From an uncultured Planctomycetaceae bacterium (lineage in GTDB: Bacteria; Planctomycetota; Planctomycetia; Pirellulales; Pirellulaceae): a DNA stretch of 40,789 nucleotides. The DNA lies in the NCBI GenBank assembly GCA_937904535.1, contig CALELC010000173.1, positions 1-40,789 of the forward strand. The letters run 5' to 3'. Under the pieces are notes generated by a model. That model searched no databases. It saw only the letters and a list, made by a program, of their open reading frames with translations, and was not told the origin of the DNA. Positions 16,097 through 25,575 of the stretch are shown one piece after another. The position numbers were made by a program, and so were the translations under genes. Within the stretch, counting starts at the first letter, position 1; every line of letters begins with the position of its first letter.

Positions 16097-17851
16097 TTAA
16101 CGTTGGGCTGCTGCGGCTGTGGCTTCCCAGTAGTCGGCTTGCATTCCGGGGACATCGATCTGCGTCCACACCGAGATGCGTGAGCCGGCTTGATCGATTT
16201 CCGTCAAGGTCGCCAGATGAGGCCGCAGGACGGCTTCAAACACTGCGATATCCCACAGAATGCGCTGGGGATCGTTGGGGCAAAACGTTCCCCAACGATT
16301 GACGAGATAATCGGGCACGCCGCCCTTGCCCTTGAAATGGGCTAACACGTCAGACTTCTTCCAGTGGAACTGCTGCATCGAGGTGTTGACCATCACCTTC
16401 AACTCCACACCGCTCTCCAGCAGACATGCTGCCGCGTGCAGATCGCCGAGCGTGTTGAACTCGGTCGGGTGAAGCTTACCGTCGTGATAATTAAAACCCA
16501 TTAAATGAACTGAGAGCTTGTCTTTGATGCCGGGCTCCAGCAGAATTGCCGACGCAATATTCGTATAGCAGCCGAGCACGAATACTTGCAGCTTCTGACC
16601 GTCAGGGGTTGCCTTGGCCGCTGCGATGATCGCCTGGGCGGCAGGAGAATCCACGGGCGTGCTGGGCGACGGCAGCGGTTGCAGGGCGCCGATCGGGTGC
16701 GGCAGCCGGTCGGTCAATTGCAGGAGTGCGAGCAACTCCTCGTTCATCTTTTGGCTGGTGCGAGTGTTTGCGCCATACACCGCTGGTTGGCCCCAACCCG
16801 CTGATGACAGCCCAACCACTTCAAACTCGGGAGCGACAAGGGCTCGGTAAATCGCAAACGGATCATCGACTTCATTGGCTGTGTCGGTATCGATGAACAC
16901 GCGCGGCTTAGCAGCTGTCTGCGACGAGGACGCGCTCGACCGCGTTGACTGTGGCTGTGAGAAACCGGGCGTGAGCGTTGCCGCCGCTTCCCAGTAATCG
17001 GCTTTCATTGCTGGAATGTCGACCTGCGTCCAAACCTGAAGTTGGCGGCCTTCGTGTTCGATCTCGGTCAGGGTGGCAAGATGCGGACGCAGCACCGCTT
17101 CAAATACCGCGATGTCCCACAGCGTTCGCTGGGCGTCATCGGGAGAATAGGATTCCCAGCGTTCGACCAGATAGTCGCGCACTCCGCCCTGGCCTTTGAA
17201 ATGGGCGTCGACGTCCACCTTGGACCACTGAAAGTATCGCAGCGTGCTATTGACCATCGCTTTTAGCTCCACGCCGCTCTTTAGCAGATGCGCCGCAGCA
17301 TGGAGGTCGCCCATGGTATTGGATTCATTGGGAGTCAGACGCTCGTTGTCAAAGCGAAACCCCATTACATGCACCGTTAACTTGTCGGTAATGCTGGGGT
17401 CGAGCAGTAGCGCTGAGGCTACATTCGTATAACAGCCCAATACAAACACCTGGAGCTTCTGTCCCGCAGGCATCGCATGGGCTGTGGCGATCAGATCGCG
17501 CGCGGCCGGCGAGTCGACCGGTGTGGCTGCGGCCGGCATCGGCTGCAGCGCGCCGATCGGATGAGCGATGCGCTCTCTCAGGCCCAGCAGATCGAGCATT
17601 TCTTCGCTCATCTTTTGACTGGCGCGGGTATTGCTCGCGAAGTCACGTGGACCTTCCCAGCCGATGGTTGACAAGCCCACGACTTGAAACTCAGGAGCGA
17701 TCAGGGCGCGGTAGACCGCAAAGGAATCGTCAACCTCGGCGGCCAAATCGGTATCGATGTAAACCTGCGGCCGATCGTTTCCCGAAGCAGGGGGCATCCA
17801 TGCAAGAAGTATCAGTGAGGCGAACCATGGCCAGCGGCGAGAGGGTGTCAT
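16097..17851 (-). CDS. Secreted protein with two fused nucleoside hydrolase-like domains
   Basis: The 584-residue protein has a signal peptide (residues ~1-24) and two copies of one ~280-residue domain, joined by a Ser-rich linker (STRSSASSSQ). By eye the copies are about two-thirds identical. Each has the inosine-uridine hydrolase layout: an Asp cluster (VYIDTDLAAEVDD at 31-42; VFIDTDTANEVDD near 320), LGCYTNVASALL or LGCYTNIASAIL, an E-x-N segment before a GDLHAAA helix, and a C-terminal WDIAVFEAVLRP. The family cleaves the N-glycosidic bond of ribonucleosides with a bound Ca2+. Canonical DTDxGxDDA is replaced here by DTDxxxEVDD. Export suggests nucleoside scavenging outside the cytoplasm; this is inference. 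ATG 17851 has AGGA upstream. Confidence 0.85.
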   Translation of the reverse strand: MTPSRRWPWFASLILLAWMPPASGNDRPQVYIDTDLAAEVDDSFAVYRALIAPEFQVVGLSTIGWEGPRDFASNTRASQKMSEEMLDLLGLRERIAHPIGALQPMPAAATPVDSPAARDLIATAHAMPAGQKLQVFVLGCYTNVASALLLDPSITDKLTVHVMGFRFDNERLTPNESNTMGDLHAAAHLLKSGVELKAMVNSTLRYFQWSKVDVDAHFKGQGGVRDYLVERWESYSPDDAQRTLWDIAVFEAVLRPHLATLTEIEHEGRQLQVWTQVDIPAMKADYWEAAATLTPGFSQPQSTRSSASSSQTAAKPRVFIDTDTANEVDDPFAIYRALVAPEFEVVGLSSAGWGQPAVYGANTRTSQKMNEELLALLQLTDRLPHPIGALQPLPSPSTPVDSPAAQAIIAAAKATPDGQKLQVFVLGCYTNIASAILLEPGIKDKLSVHLMGFNYHDGKLHPTEFNTLGDLHAAACLLESGVELKVMVNTSMQQFHWKKSDVLAHFKGKGGVPDYLVNRWGTFCPNDPQRILWDIAVFEAVLRPHLATLTEIDQAGSRISVWTQIDVPGMQADYWEATAAAAQR

Positions 17852-18038
17852 CGACGATCAGTCCTGTGAAGAGTGAACACACGGGCGGCTGGTGGAATGC
17901 CGCGGCGGGAATCAAGGGGAAGGCTTGATAATACTCCGCTGGTGTCCCTCAAGCATCCACTCGCCGCTGCGGTTCATCCGCCACAGGACTGCGCTGCGCC
18001 GGTAGAGTGGAAAGAACGGGCCGCGAACGCATGAGCTT

Positions 18039-18749
18039 GTGAAGATGGATGAACACGAATCCGAGTCAGACAATGGCGGCACTTATGCCACCCTCACACT
18101 GCTCATTCAAGCGGTGCTCGTCGTGGGGTTGGCGATGTTCATTTATCGTCGCGACTGGGAGGATGTCTTTCTTACACTCCTGGTGATTGTGTTGACGTTA
18201 ATTCCGGCGTTCGTGTTTCGCAGTTTGCGCGTCTTCATTCCGCCTGAAATTCAACTCGTTGCCGTATCGTTCGTCTTCCTCTCGCTGTTTCTCGGTTCCG
18301 CAGCCGACTTTTACTACCGCTTTTGGTGGTGGGATATTGTGTTGCATGCGGGGTCGGGGTTTCTGTTTGGCATGGTGGGATTTATGGTCCTCTTCCTGCT
18401 CAATCAGACCGACCGACTGCCGGCGGGAATCCGCCCCGTCTTTCTCTGTTTCTTTGGTGTCACCTTTGCCGTATTCGTGGGGGTGCTCTGGGAGATCTTT
18501 GAGTTCACTGTGGATTCGTTCTTCCCGAAGATCAACATGCAGAGCACGGAAACCGGTGTCAAAGACACGATGCACGATTTGATCATCGACACGCTTGGCG
18601 CGTGCATCGTGGGGCTGATGGGCTGGGCTTACTTCAAAACGGGGCAATACTCGTTCATCGCCGAGGGCGTGCGGAAGTTCATTCAGAAGAATCCGCAGCT
18701 GTTTCGCAGAAAGCGAAAATCGGCAGCCCGAGAAAGGCAACTGGGCTAG
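18039..18749 (+). CDS. Multi-pass membrane protein, DUF2238/YjdF-like
   Basis: The 236-residue product has about six transmembrane helices, an acidic N-terminus (MDEHESESDN) and a basic C-terminus (RRKRKSAARER). Motifs resembling YjdF-type proteins are WWDIVLHAGSGFLFGMVGF, GVLWEIFEFTVDSFF and DTMHDLIIDTLGA; the buried His, Glu and Asp residues suggest a polar site in the membrane, but no function is known. The start may be GTG 18039 or ATG 18045, two codons later. It is transcribed away from the nucleoside hydrolase gene and converges on the FKBP gene. Confidence 0.75.
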   Translation: MKMDEHESESDNGGTYATLTLLIQAVLVVGLAMFIYRRDWEDVFLTLLVIVLTLIPAFVFRSLRVFIPPEIQLVAVSFVFLSLFLGSAADFYYRFWWWDIVLHAGSGFLFGMVGFMVLFLLNQTDRLPAGIRPVFLCFFGVTFAVFVGVLWEIFEFTVDSFFPKINMQSTETGVKDTMHDLIIDTLGACIVGLMGWAYFKTGQYSFIAEGVRKFIQKNPQLFRRKRKSAARERQLG

Positions 18750-18776
18750 ACGCCGCGGTGTGAGGATTGTCCAGCG

Positions 18777-18803
18777 GCCGCCGAACGCCCAGAGTTCGGC
18801 GGC
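18777..18803. repeat. Perfect 9-base inverted repeat between convergent genes
   Basis: GCCGCCGAA (18777-18785) and TTCGGCGGC (18795-18803) form a GC-rich hairpin with a nine-base loop. It is followed on the plus strand by a run of A, not T, so it is not a standard intrinsic terminator in either direction, although its place between two gene ends fits transcript stabilisation. Confidence 0.6.
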
Positions 18804-18855
18804 AAAAAAGGTGCACCATCGGGCTCAGCTGAATCGAGCGCTCGCAGGCAACCGA

Positions 18856-19284
18856 TTATTGGATTGCGACCAACTCGATATCGAAGGACAAGTCCTTTCC
18901 AGCCAACGGGTGGTTGGCATCGAGGGTCACTTGGTCTTCGTCGACTTGGACAATTTGGACGGTGAGTGGGTAACTGCCTTCCTGTTCCATTTGCAGTTGT
19001 TGGCCAACCTGTGGTTGCATGTCCGGTGGCAAATCGCTCCGCGGGACCGTCACCAATGCTTCGTCATGCCGCGGCCCGTAAGCTTCGGCGGCGGGAATCA
19101 CCGTGGTGGTTCGATCGCCAGGGACCATCCCTTCAACCGCTTTCTCAAAACCGGGGATAATCTGGCCGGCGCCGAGTTGGAATGCCAGCGGTTCGCGTTC
19201 CAGCGACGAATCGAAGATCGTTCCGTCCGCCAGTTTGCCGGTGTAATGGACTTGGACGGTATCGCCTGCTTTGGCTGGTGCCAT
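18856..19284 (-). CDS. SlyD-type FKBP peptidyl-prolyl isomerase
   Basis: The 142-residue protein has the FKBP core (VQVHYTGKLADGTIFDSS, GAGQIIPGFEKAVEGMVPGD) interrupted by the insert-in-flap domain (ALVTVPRSDLPPDM to ~120). It closes with the SlyD signature DANHPLAGKDLSFDIELV. It should catalyse prolyl cis-trans isomerisation and hold unfolded chains. The His/Cys-rich nickel-binding tail of E. coli SlyD is absent. The frame is open to 19347, but ATG 19284 has AAGAAGG at good distance and starts at the conserved domain. No signal peptide, so cytoplasmic. Confidence 0.93.
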   Translation of the reverse strand: MAPAKAGDTVQVHYTGKLADGTIFDSSLEREPLAFQLGAGQIIPGFEKAVEGMVPGDRTTTVIPAAEAYGPRHDEALVTVPRSDLPPDMQPQVGQQLQMEQEGSYPLTVQIVQVDEDQVTLDANHPLAGKDLSFDIELVAIQ

Positions 19285-19579
19285 GAGATGGCCCTTCTTA
19301 CGTTTGCGGATGCGGCTGAGTGTTCGCGTGTCCATTGCAGCGGACACGCATCAGCCCCATTGTAGCGCATGAGGCTGCCGAAGGGGGCGGCGAGGCGGAG
19401 CGGTACCCGATTTCCTCAGTAATCGGCCGAGGAACTGGTGAGCGAGGGCACTTGCTTATTGGCCGCTGCCCCGTCAACTCGCGTCAGGCGAAGAACGCAC
19501 AACTCTGCTCGCGCGATTCGGCCAGCAGGATGCACGCGATCGTCCGCTCTGACGAAGAATCCCTGGTCTACAGACTTGC

Positions 19580-20200
19580 CTAGTTGAGGCGAAGTGTGCC
19601 GGCCAGAATCGCCGCGGAGACGCCGGCGGTCGTGGGGTTGCCACCGAGGCCGCCAAACGGGAAGTCGAGTCCCACGGCATAGGCCTCACCTCTAGCGTTT
19701 ACAAACCGCTGCGTTCCGCCGTCGAAGTTGATCAAGATCGTAGCGCCCAGCATCTGCTGCAGGCCGAGGAAGTGGTTCTGCATGTAGAACGTTCCATGCA
19801 ACTCCCCTTCCGGAGTCACCCAGACGAAGGAGCCTGTGAAGTCCGCAACCACTGTGTTGGTCGGGTTGAGGTACACGCAACCAGTGGCGTCACCGTAACC
19901 CGTGAACGGCAGGTTGACGCGCTGAAACGGCAGACCCAGACCGGGGAAGCCGGGGCCTTTGCTCAGAATCGGCAAACGCAGATTGGCGGCGATTAATTTT
20001 CCACTAAAGCCGTCGCTGCTGACGTTGAAAATCGCTGCCGGCGGGTCGAACTGAAAGTCGTCGGGATTGTCGGGATCAACCGGAGTGTGGGCGAAGGTGA
20101 ACTCCCCGCCGACGAGACTGCAGGTTTCGGCACTTGTTGCCGCGAGAGGCAGGGAGGCCACTAAGGCTGCAGCAAACAGCAAGGAATTCAAACGCATCAT
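19580..20200 (-). CDS. Secreted protein of unknown function
   Basis: The 206-residue product starts with a signal peptide (MMRLNSLLFAAALVASLPLAATSA). The mature part is rich in Gly, Pro, Phe and beta-strand patterns, with two Cys (ETCSLVGG, TGCVYLNP) that could form one disulfide. Its C-terminal half has a regular strand pattern (FTGSFVWVTPEGELHGTFYM, GTQRFVNARGEAYAV) like a beta sandwich or small barrel. No family was recognised. ATGATG at 20200 is preceded by GAGG. It stands alone on the minus strand. Confidence 0.65.
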   Translation of the reverse strand: MMRLNSLLFAAALVASLPLAATSAETCSLVGGEFTFAHTPVDPDNPDDFQFDPPAAIFNVSSDGFSGKLIAANLRLPILSKGPGFPGLGLPFQRVNLPFTGYGDATGCVYLNPTNTVVADFTGSFVWVTPEGELHGTFYMQNHFLGLQQMLGATILINFDGGTQRFVNARGEAYAVGLDFPFGGLGGNPTTAGVSAAILAGTLRLN

Positions 20201-20421
20201 CTTTTGTGGCCTCGGTCCAAACGCATGGTGGATACTAACGACTCAACACGGACTCAAATGCACCGCTGCCAACAGACAACCGCCAGCAACGGTACCCAAA
20301 TGACCCCGCTGTGGACCAGTGTTGGCGTCCCTCATGCTGGAGTCAAGTAAAAAAGTTATCCATCCTTGGCATCAGCCACCGGAGCTGATGCCAAATGGAG
20401 TGATACGAGGATGCGCAGGTA

Positions 20422-21765
20422 CTACGCGCGCAGCCCAGTCAGCCGACCGGTGCTGTCACCCAGCGATTCGAGGTGAACGCCCACGCCGTCGAGCATCGAC
20501 AGGTAGAGGTTGGTGAGCGGCGTGCCATCCTTGTAAGCGACATGTCGTCCCGGGGTGACAAGTCCGCCGCCCTTGCCCGCCAAGATGATCGGCAAGTTGT
20601 TGTGATTGTGCGCGTTGCCGTCGGCAATGCCGCTGCCGTAGACGATCAGGCTACGATCCAGCAGCGTTTGGTCGCCCTCGCGGACCGACCGCAGTCGTTC
20701 CAAGAAATACGCGAACTGCGTCACGTGGAACTGATTGATCTTCTGCAGCTTCGCTTGCTTTTCTTCCTTGCCTTCATGGTGTGACAGGTCGTGGTGACCT
20801 TCAGGAACATCCAAGAACGGGTAGCTGCGGTTGCTGCCTTCATTGGCGAACACGAGGGTCGACACGCGCGTGGTATCGGTTTGGAACGCCAGCACGACCA
20901 AGTCGCCGAGGAGCCGCAAGTGGTCTGCATAGGAGGCTGGAATGCCACTCGGCCGGTCCAGCGGAAGCGACTTGCCATCGGGAGCCTGAGCGGCTTTGTC
21001 GATCCGGGTTTCCAGTTCGCGAATCGCCGTCAGGTATTCATCGAGTTTCCGCTGATCGGCGATGCCGACGAGACGCTGCAACCGCCGCGCATCTTCACCG
21101 ACCATATCCAGAATGCTCTTGTTGTAACGCTCGCGGCGAGCGCGGGCTGCTTCCGATTCGCCGGGACGGCCGGATGTGAACAGCCGGTCGAAGATCAACT
21201 TCGGATCGACTTCCTTGGCAACCGGTTGGTTCTCGCTTCGCCACGCGATGTTCGATGAGTAGGCGCAGCTATAGCCGGAATCGCAATTGCCGGATTGTGC
21301 TCCGGCATCGGCTCCGACCTCCAGCGAAGCAAAGCGTGTAACCTTGCCCAGCTCACGTGCAGCGATTTGGTCGACCGAGACGCCCGCGCGAATGTCTGCT
21401 CCGTCGGTCTTGCGCGCCTGGGTACCGGTGAGGAATGTGGTCAGCGCCCGCGCGTGGTCGCCGCCGCCATCGCCGTTGGCGTTGGCCTTTTGGTGGGTGA
21501 GTCCCGAGAGCACGCAGAACTCGTCTTTCAGCCCGGCGAGCGGCTGGAGTGTCTTGGGCAGCGCGTAGCCGGCACCTTCGCTGGTCGGCAGCCAGTCGGG
21601 CATGTGCTTGCCATTGGGGACATACAAGAAAGCCATCCGCAGCGGTTCGGCTGCCCGCTCTGCCCCCAGAATCGAACGCGGCATCATGGCGTCGAGCAGC
21701 GGAAGCGCGATTGCCGTTCCGAGGCCCTTGAGCGTTGTACGACGCGAGATGCGTGGAAGACTCAT
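20422..21765 (-). CDS. DUF1552 family Tat-exported protein
   Basis: The 447-residue product opens with a twin-arginine signal (SRRTTLKGLGTAIALPLLDA) and has the DUF1552 pattern: LRMAFLYVPNGKHMPDWLP, a GGDHARALTTFLTG segment, RFASLEVGADAG, then NEGSNRSYPFLDVPEGHHDLSHHEG and a C-terminal SLIVYGSGIADGNAHNHNNLP. The family is common in planctomycetes and myxobacteria and resembles the alkaline-phosphatase-like DUF1501 group, but its activity is unknown. It follows the DUF1592-type gene on the same strand; the two families usually occur as a pair. ATG 21765 has AAAGG upstream; the longer open frame to 21894 is rejected. Confidence 0.92.
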   Translation of the reverse strand: MSLPRISRRTTLKGLGTAIALPLLDAMMPRSILGAERAAEPLRMAFLYVPNGKHMPDWLPTSEGAGYALPKTLQPLAGLKDEFCVLSGLTHQKANANGDGGGDHARALTTFLTGTQARKTDGADIRAGVSVDQIAARELGKVTRFASLEVGADAGAQSGNCDSGYSCAYSSNIAWRSENQPVAKEVDPKLIFDRLFTSGRPGESEAARARRERYNKSILDMVGEDARRLQRLVGIADQRKLDEYLTAIRELETRIDKAAQAPDGKSLPLDRPSGIPASYADHLRLLGDLVVLAFQTDTTRVSTLVFANEGSNRSYPFLDVPEGHHDLSHHEGKEEKQAKLQKINQFHVTQFAYFLERLRSVREGDQTLLDRSLIVYGSGIADGNAHNHNNLPIILAGKGGGLVTPGRHVAYKDGTPLTNLYLSMLDGVGVHLESLGDSTGRLTGLRA

Positions 21766-21906
21766 ATCCGTACCTTTGTTGCAGAGAGCTTGAGGTGGGT
21801 AACTAACGGGCGGGTAAGCAACCGGCGAGCGGCTGCGATTCAGGAAGGTATCCACCGGCTCGGCCAGAGTGGACGCCGGAATTATCCCTCGCACAGCGAG
21901 GGCAGG

Positions 21907-24213
21907 CTACTGGGGCATCGCCGTGGCGGCGCGGTTGCGGAAGGGGGGACTCTCGATGATCGCCAGCACAAGCGCTCCAAAACGATCATCTTGTTGCTGC
22001 ATCGAGGCGGTGATCGCATCGAGCGTGCATTCGTCGAAATACTCCAGTCCGCGGCCGAGCGCATAGGTCAAAAGCTTACCAGCGATGCAGCGGCGGAAGT
22101 CCATCTGGCGTTCCAGCAGAATCTGTCGCAGTTCGACCGGGCCATTGAACGTTCGTCCGCCGGGAAGTTCTCCCTGAGCATCGATCGGCAATCCTTTGTC
22201 TTGGTCCCGCCATTTGCCGATCGCGTCGAAGTTCTCGAGCCCAAAGCCGAGCGGGTCCATCAAACGATGGCAACCGGCACAGCCGGGATCCGAAAGGTGC
22301 AATTCCAACTGCTCGCGAAGGGACACGGCTTCCTTGGCGGCACCGCCTTGCGCTTCCAATGCCGGCACGTTGGGCGGCGGTGGTGGTGGTGGCGTCGCGA
22401 GCAAATTATCGAGGATCCATTTGCCGCGTTTGACCGGTGACGTCCGTGTGGGATTGGAAGTCACGGTCAAAATGCTCGCATGGCCCAGCAACCCGGCACG
22501 AGGCGTACCGGCGAGCGAGACCTGCCGGAACTCATCGCCTGAGACACCTTCGATCCCATACAGCTTGGCCAACGGTTCGTTGATAAACGTGTAATCTGCC
22601 GTCAACAGATCGAGTACGCTGCGGTCCTCGCGGATGATCGATGCGAACAGCAGTTCGGTTTCCTGCCGCATCGCTCGCCGCAGTTCCGGCGTGAAATCCG
22701 CAAACCGCTTCGAATCGATGGAGAGCGTTTCCAGGTTTCGCAGTTGAAACCACTGGCTGGCGAAGTTTTCGACAAGCGCGGAGGCCCGGGGATCGAGCAA
22801 CATGCGGCGGATCTGCCGCTGCAACTCTTGTGTGTCCCTGAGTTTGCCAGCGCGGGCAGCGGAGAATAGTTCGTCGTCCGGCGGGCCGCTCCAGAGAAAG
22901 TAGCTGATCCGTGTGGCCAGTTCCCAATCGTCCAGTTCCCGGACCGTTTCCGGTGCTTGGGGATCAGCCTCCAGGCGGAACAGGAACCGCGGTGAGACGA
23001 GCACCGCCTGGATACCGACCTGCATCGCTCGTTCGAACGAGCCGCCATCGTCCAGCACCATCTCGACGATCTTCACGTAGCGTTCGACGGTCTCGGGGCC
23101 GACCGGACGACGGAACGCTCGCGGCAGCAGCGCACTCAAGTTGTTGCGAGCGGCTGCCAATACGGCCTCGCGATCGGCTCCCGCTGCAGGTGTGCTGGGG
23201 ATCAATCGGCGGTGCGACTCGGGTAAATCTTCGGGTAACGCTCCGAGCGGGCCGATTACCGACAATGTCGATACGTGCAGATTGCGGTCGCCGCGGAGCT
23301 TGGGATCGTCGGTGTCGACGCGGTAGTAGTCGTTGAGAAACTTAACGGCAAAGCGGTGCTTGCCGCGCGGTGCGCGGACCGTGACTTCATATGTGCCAGG
23401 AGCCTGCGACGTCGCCGGGACATCAACGGTTTGCAAGGGTTCGCCGTCGAGCAAAAACGCCATTTTCGCCGGTTCGGGGCCGGCCTGGTCACCGTACGCC
23501 TGCACGCGGAACAGGTATTCGGCGGTCGCAATCAATTCAAAATCGTCGCCCGCTTCACCGACTGAGGCCAGCGTTCGCCCGGGTCTGCTGACTACCGGTG
23601 CAAACTCGGCCTCGCCAACCAGAATCGCTCGGCGGACGATTTCATCAGCAGCATCGAGGTACCTCTCCAGCAACACCGGTGGCAGCGTCAACACGTCGCC
23701 GATGTTATCAAACCCGTAACCGACGTCATCCGAAGGAAAATTGTCAGCCGGGCGGAAGTCGACTCCCGTCAAGTGAGCAACGGTGCGGTTGTATTCGTTG
23801 CGATTGAGTCGCCGCAAAGTGACGCGGCCCGGGTAGACGGGACCGTCGCAGTCGACGGTGAGCGCTTGCGACTCAATCCAGCCGAGCAACAACTGTCGCT
23901 CTTCTTCTGTCGGCTGCTCGTTGTCCGGCGGCGGCATGATTTGGTTGTCCAACTGCGTGTGGACTTTTTTCCAAATCGCGCGGTCGAGTGTGCGGGCCCG
24001 CGCGATGTCCAGTTGCTCAAACGCCACACCCGCGTCGGGTGACGCTCCGGAATGACAATCGCCGCAGTAGCTCGTCAGCAGCGGCAGCACGTCCTGCTGA
24101 TAGTCGAGCTGAGCGTAGGGATCGGCAGCGGGCTGAGGCGACTCCGCTTGCACTGTCCGTAGTCCAGCAAACAACCCGATCGCAACGCAGCAAACACGGA
24201 ACAGACGAAGCAT
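21907..24213 (-). CDS. Planctomycete cytochrome-like protein (DUF1587/1595/1592/1588/1585)
   Basis: The 768-residue product has a signal peptide (~1-23) and a first heme-binding motif CGDCH at 50-54 (cytochrome-like PSD1 region). DUF1587 follows with LRRLNRNEYNRT and a GYGFDNIGDVL segment, then a carbohydrate-binding-like insert (~210-320). DUF1595, DUF1592 (WELATRISYFLWSGPPD) and DUF1588 follow; DUF1588 carries a second CxxCH, in GCAGCHRLMDPLGFGLENFD. The end is DUF1585. Both heme motifs imply an exported c-type cytochrome, probably oxidising a polymer or sugar together with the DUF1552 partner; the substrate is unknown. The two stops and starts are 141 bases apart. ATG 24213 is preferred over the longer frame to 24273 because it begins the signal peptide. 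Confidence 0.92.
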   Translation of the reverse strand: MLRLFRVCCVAIGLFAGLRTVQAESPQPAADPYAQLDYQQDVLPLLTSYCGDCHSGASPDAGVAFEQLDIARARTLDRAIWKKVHTQLDNQIMPPPDNEQPTEEERQLLLGWIESQALTVDCDGPVYPGRVTLRRLNRNEYNRTVAHLTGVDFRPADNFPSDDVGYGFDNIGDVLTLPPVLLERYLDAADEIVRRAILVGEAEFAPVVSRPGRTLASVGEAGDDFELIATAEYLFRVQAYGDQAGPEPAKMAFLLDGEPLQTVDVPATSQAPGTYEVTVRAPRGKHRFAVKFLNDYYRVDTDDPKLRGDRNLHVSTLSVIGPLGALPEDLPESHRRLIPSTPAAGADREAVLAAARNNLSALLPRAFRRPVGPETVERYVKIVEMVLDDGGSFERAMQVGIQAVLVSPRFLFRLEADPQAPETVRELDDWELATRISYFLWSGPPDDELFSAARAGKLRDTQELQRQIRRMLLDPRASALVENFASQWFQLRNLETLSIDSKRFADFTPELRRAMRQETELLFASIIREDRSVLDLLTADYTFINEPLAKLYGIEGVSGDEFRQVSLAGTPRAGLLGHASILTVTSNPTRTSPVKRGKWILDNLLATPPPPPPPNVPALEAQGGAAKEAVSLREQLELHLSDPGCAGCHRLMDPLGFGLENFDAIGKWRDQDKGLPIDAQGELPGGRTFNGPVELRQILLERQMDFRRCIAGKLLTYALGRGLEYFDECTLDAITASMQQQDDRFGALVLAIIESPPFRNRAATAMPQ

Positions 24214-24432
24214 CAAGGCGATCTCGGGGGTGGGCAGGACGAAGGTGCGGTGGGAGCGGACAGTGGTGAACAAACGAGCCGCTGGGCCAGATTCTAACGT
24301 CAGGGCAGTGCAATGGTAAGCGAATTTGCCTCGCTTAGGCTGTGTTCGCGCGACTTGTGACGCTGTGCCGCAGGGATAAACTAGCCGTGTTTACGGATTC
24401 TCAGCTTCCCCGTCTTTATTTCTGCGTGCTGA

Positions 24433-25554
24433 ATGACTTCTGGCCAATCGTCCGAGACGGCGGCGTCGCCGACCAACGAACCGCTGATCGAAGATGGACA
24501 TCCGGCGGTGGTGCGCTGGGACGAGGCAACGGGGCAACTTCTGATTCTCGACCAAACGCGTCTGCCGGCGGAGGTCACCTATTTGCACTGCAGCAACGTG
24601 CAGCAGGTGTGGGATGCGATCGTGCGGCTGAGTGTTCGCGGAGCTCCAGCGATCGGCGTCGCAGCGGCTTATGGCGTCTGCTTAGCGGCTTCGCCGGATG
24701 GTACATCGCCCCACGAGTCGGTGCGGCAGGCAATCAGGGCGGCGATCGACCATTTGGCGACCAGCCGGCCCACCGCGGTTAACTTGTTCTGGGCGCTCGA
24801 CCGGATGCGCGGAGTCGTGTCGCAGACAGCAGATGATTCCGCACTCTTGGAGGCATTGCTGCGCGAAGCTCGTGCCATTCACCAACAAGACCGTGAACTG
24901 TGCGCGGCGATCGGCCGATTCGGAGCGGAGCGGCTCGGCGACGCCGCGGCTTTGCTAACTCACTGCAACGCCGGCGCACTAGCCACCGGGGGCGTGGGAA
25001 CCGCGCTGGCACCGATTTATGAACTGCATCGCCAGGGCCGCGCGGTGCGGGTGTTTGCCGACGAAACCCGGCCGTTGCTGCAAGGAGCACGTTTGACGGC
25101 GTGGGAGTTGCAACAGATGGGTGTCCCGGTAACGGTGATCACGGACTCGATGGCCGGTTCAGTGATGCAGGCCGGCAAGGTGCAGGCGGTGATTGTCGGT
25201 GCGGACCGGATCACGGCCAACGGTGACGTGGCCAACAAAATCGGGACGTTCCCGCTCGCGGTGTTGGCGAAATACCACAACATCCCCTTCTTTGTCGCTG
25301 CGCCGCATTCGACTTTCGACATGACGCTCAGCGATGGTCGGGCGATTCCGATCGAGCACCGCGGCGCTGAAGAGGTGACGTGTGGGTTTGGGCTGCAAAC
25401 GGCGCCCGAGGGCTGTGACGTCTTCAATCCTGCGTTTGATGTCACGCCCGCTGAGTTGATTACGGCAATCATCACCGACTTGGGCGTGATCGAATCACCG
25501 AACCTGCAGTCGGTCAGCGAACTGATTGGGACGCATCATCGTGGTGAGTGCTGA
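24433..25554 (+). CDS. mtnA: S-methyl-5-thioribose-1-phosphate isomerase
   Basis: The 373-residue protein has the full MtnA family: RGAPAIGVAAAYG at 69-81, THCNAGALAT with the conserved Cys178, and VGADRITANGDVANKIGT with the conserved Asp258. MtnA converts MTR-1-P to MTRu-1-P in methionine salvage from methylthioadenosine. It is distinguished from eIF2B-like proteins by the Cys/Asp pair. No other mtn gene is in the window. It converges on tmk with a 21-base gap. The start at ATG 24433 is the first in frame; the first ~20 residues are variable. Confidence 0.95.
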   Translation: MTSGQSSETAASPTNEPLIEDGHPAVVRWDEATGQLLILDQTRLPAEVTYLHCSNVQQVWDAIVRLSVRGAPAIGVAAAYGVCLAASPDGTSPHESVRQAIRAAIDHLATSRPTAVNLFWALDRMRGVVSQTADDSALLEALLREARAIHQQDRELCAAIGRFGAERLGDAAALLTHCNAGALATGGVGTALAPIYELHRQGRAVRVFADETRPLLQGARLTAWELQQMGVPVTVITDSMAGSVMQAGKVQAVIVGADRITANGDVANKIGTFPLAVLAKYHNIPFFVAAPHSTFDMTLSDGRAIPIEHRGAEEVTCGFGLQTAPEGCDVFNPAFDVTPAELITAIITDLGVIESPNLQSVSELIGTHHRGEC

Positions 25555-25575
25555 GCCCTGCCCTGCTCGCTGAAC

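Noticed and set aside
15792..16169. Open frames encoding peptides such as VGVQASACPAPLEF
   Set aside because: They are translations of the palindromic repeat, appear in several frames, and have no start signals.
21295..22440. 381-codon plus-strand frame across the DUF1552 and DUF1592 genes
   Set aside because: Antisense to two well-supported genes; composition is a shadow of their codon bias.
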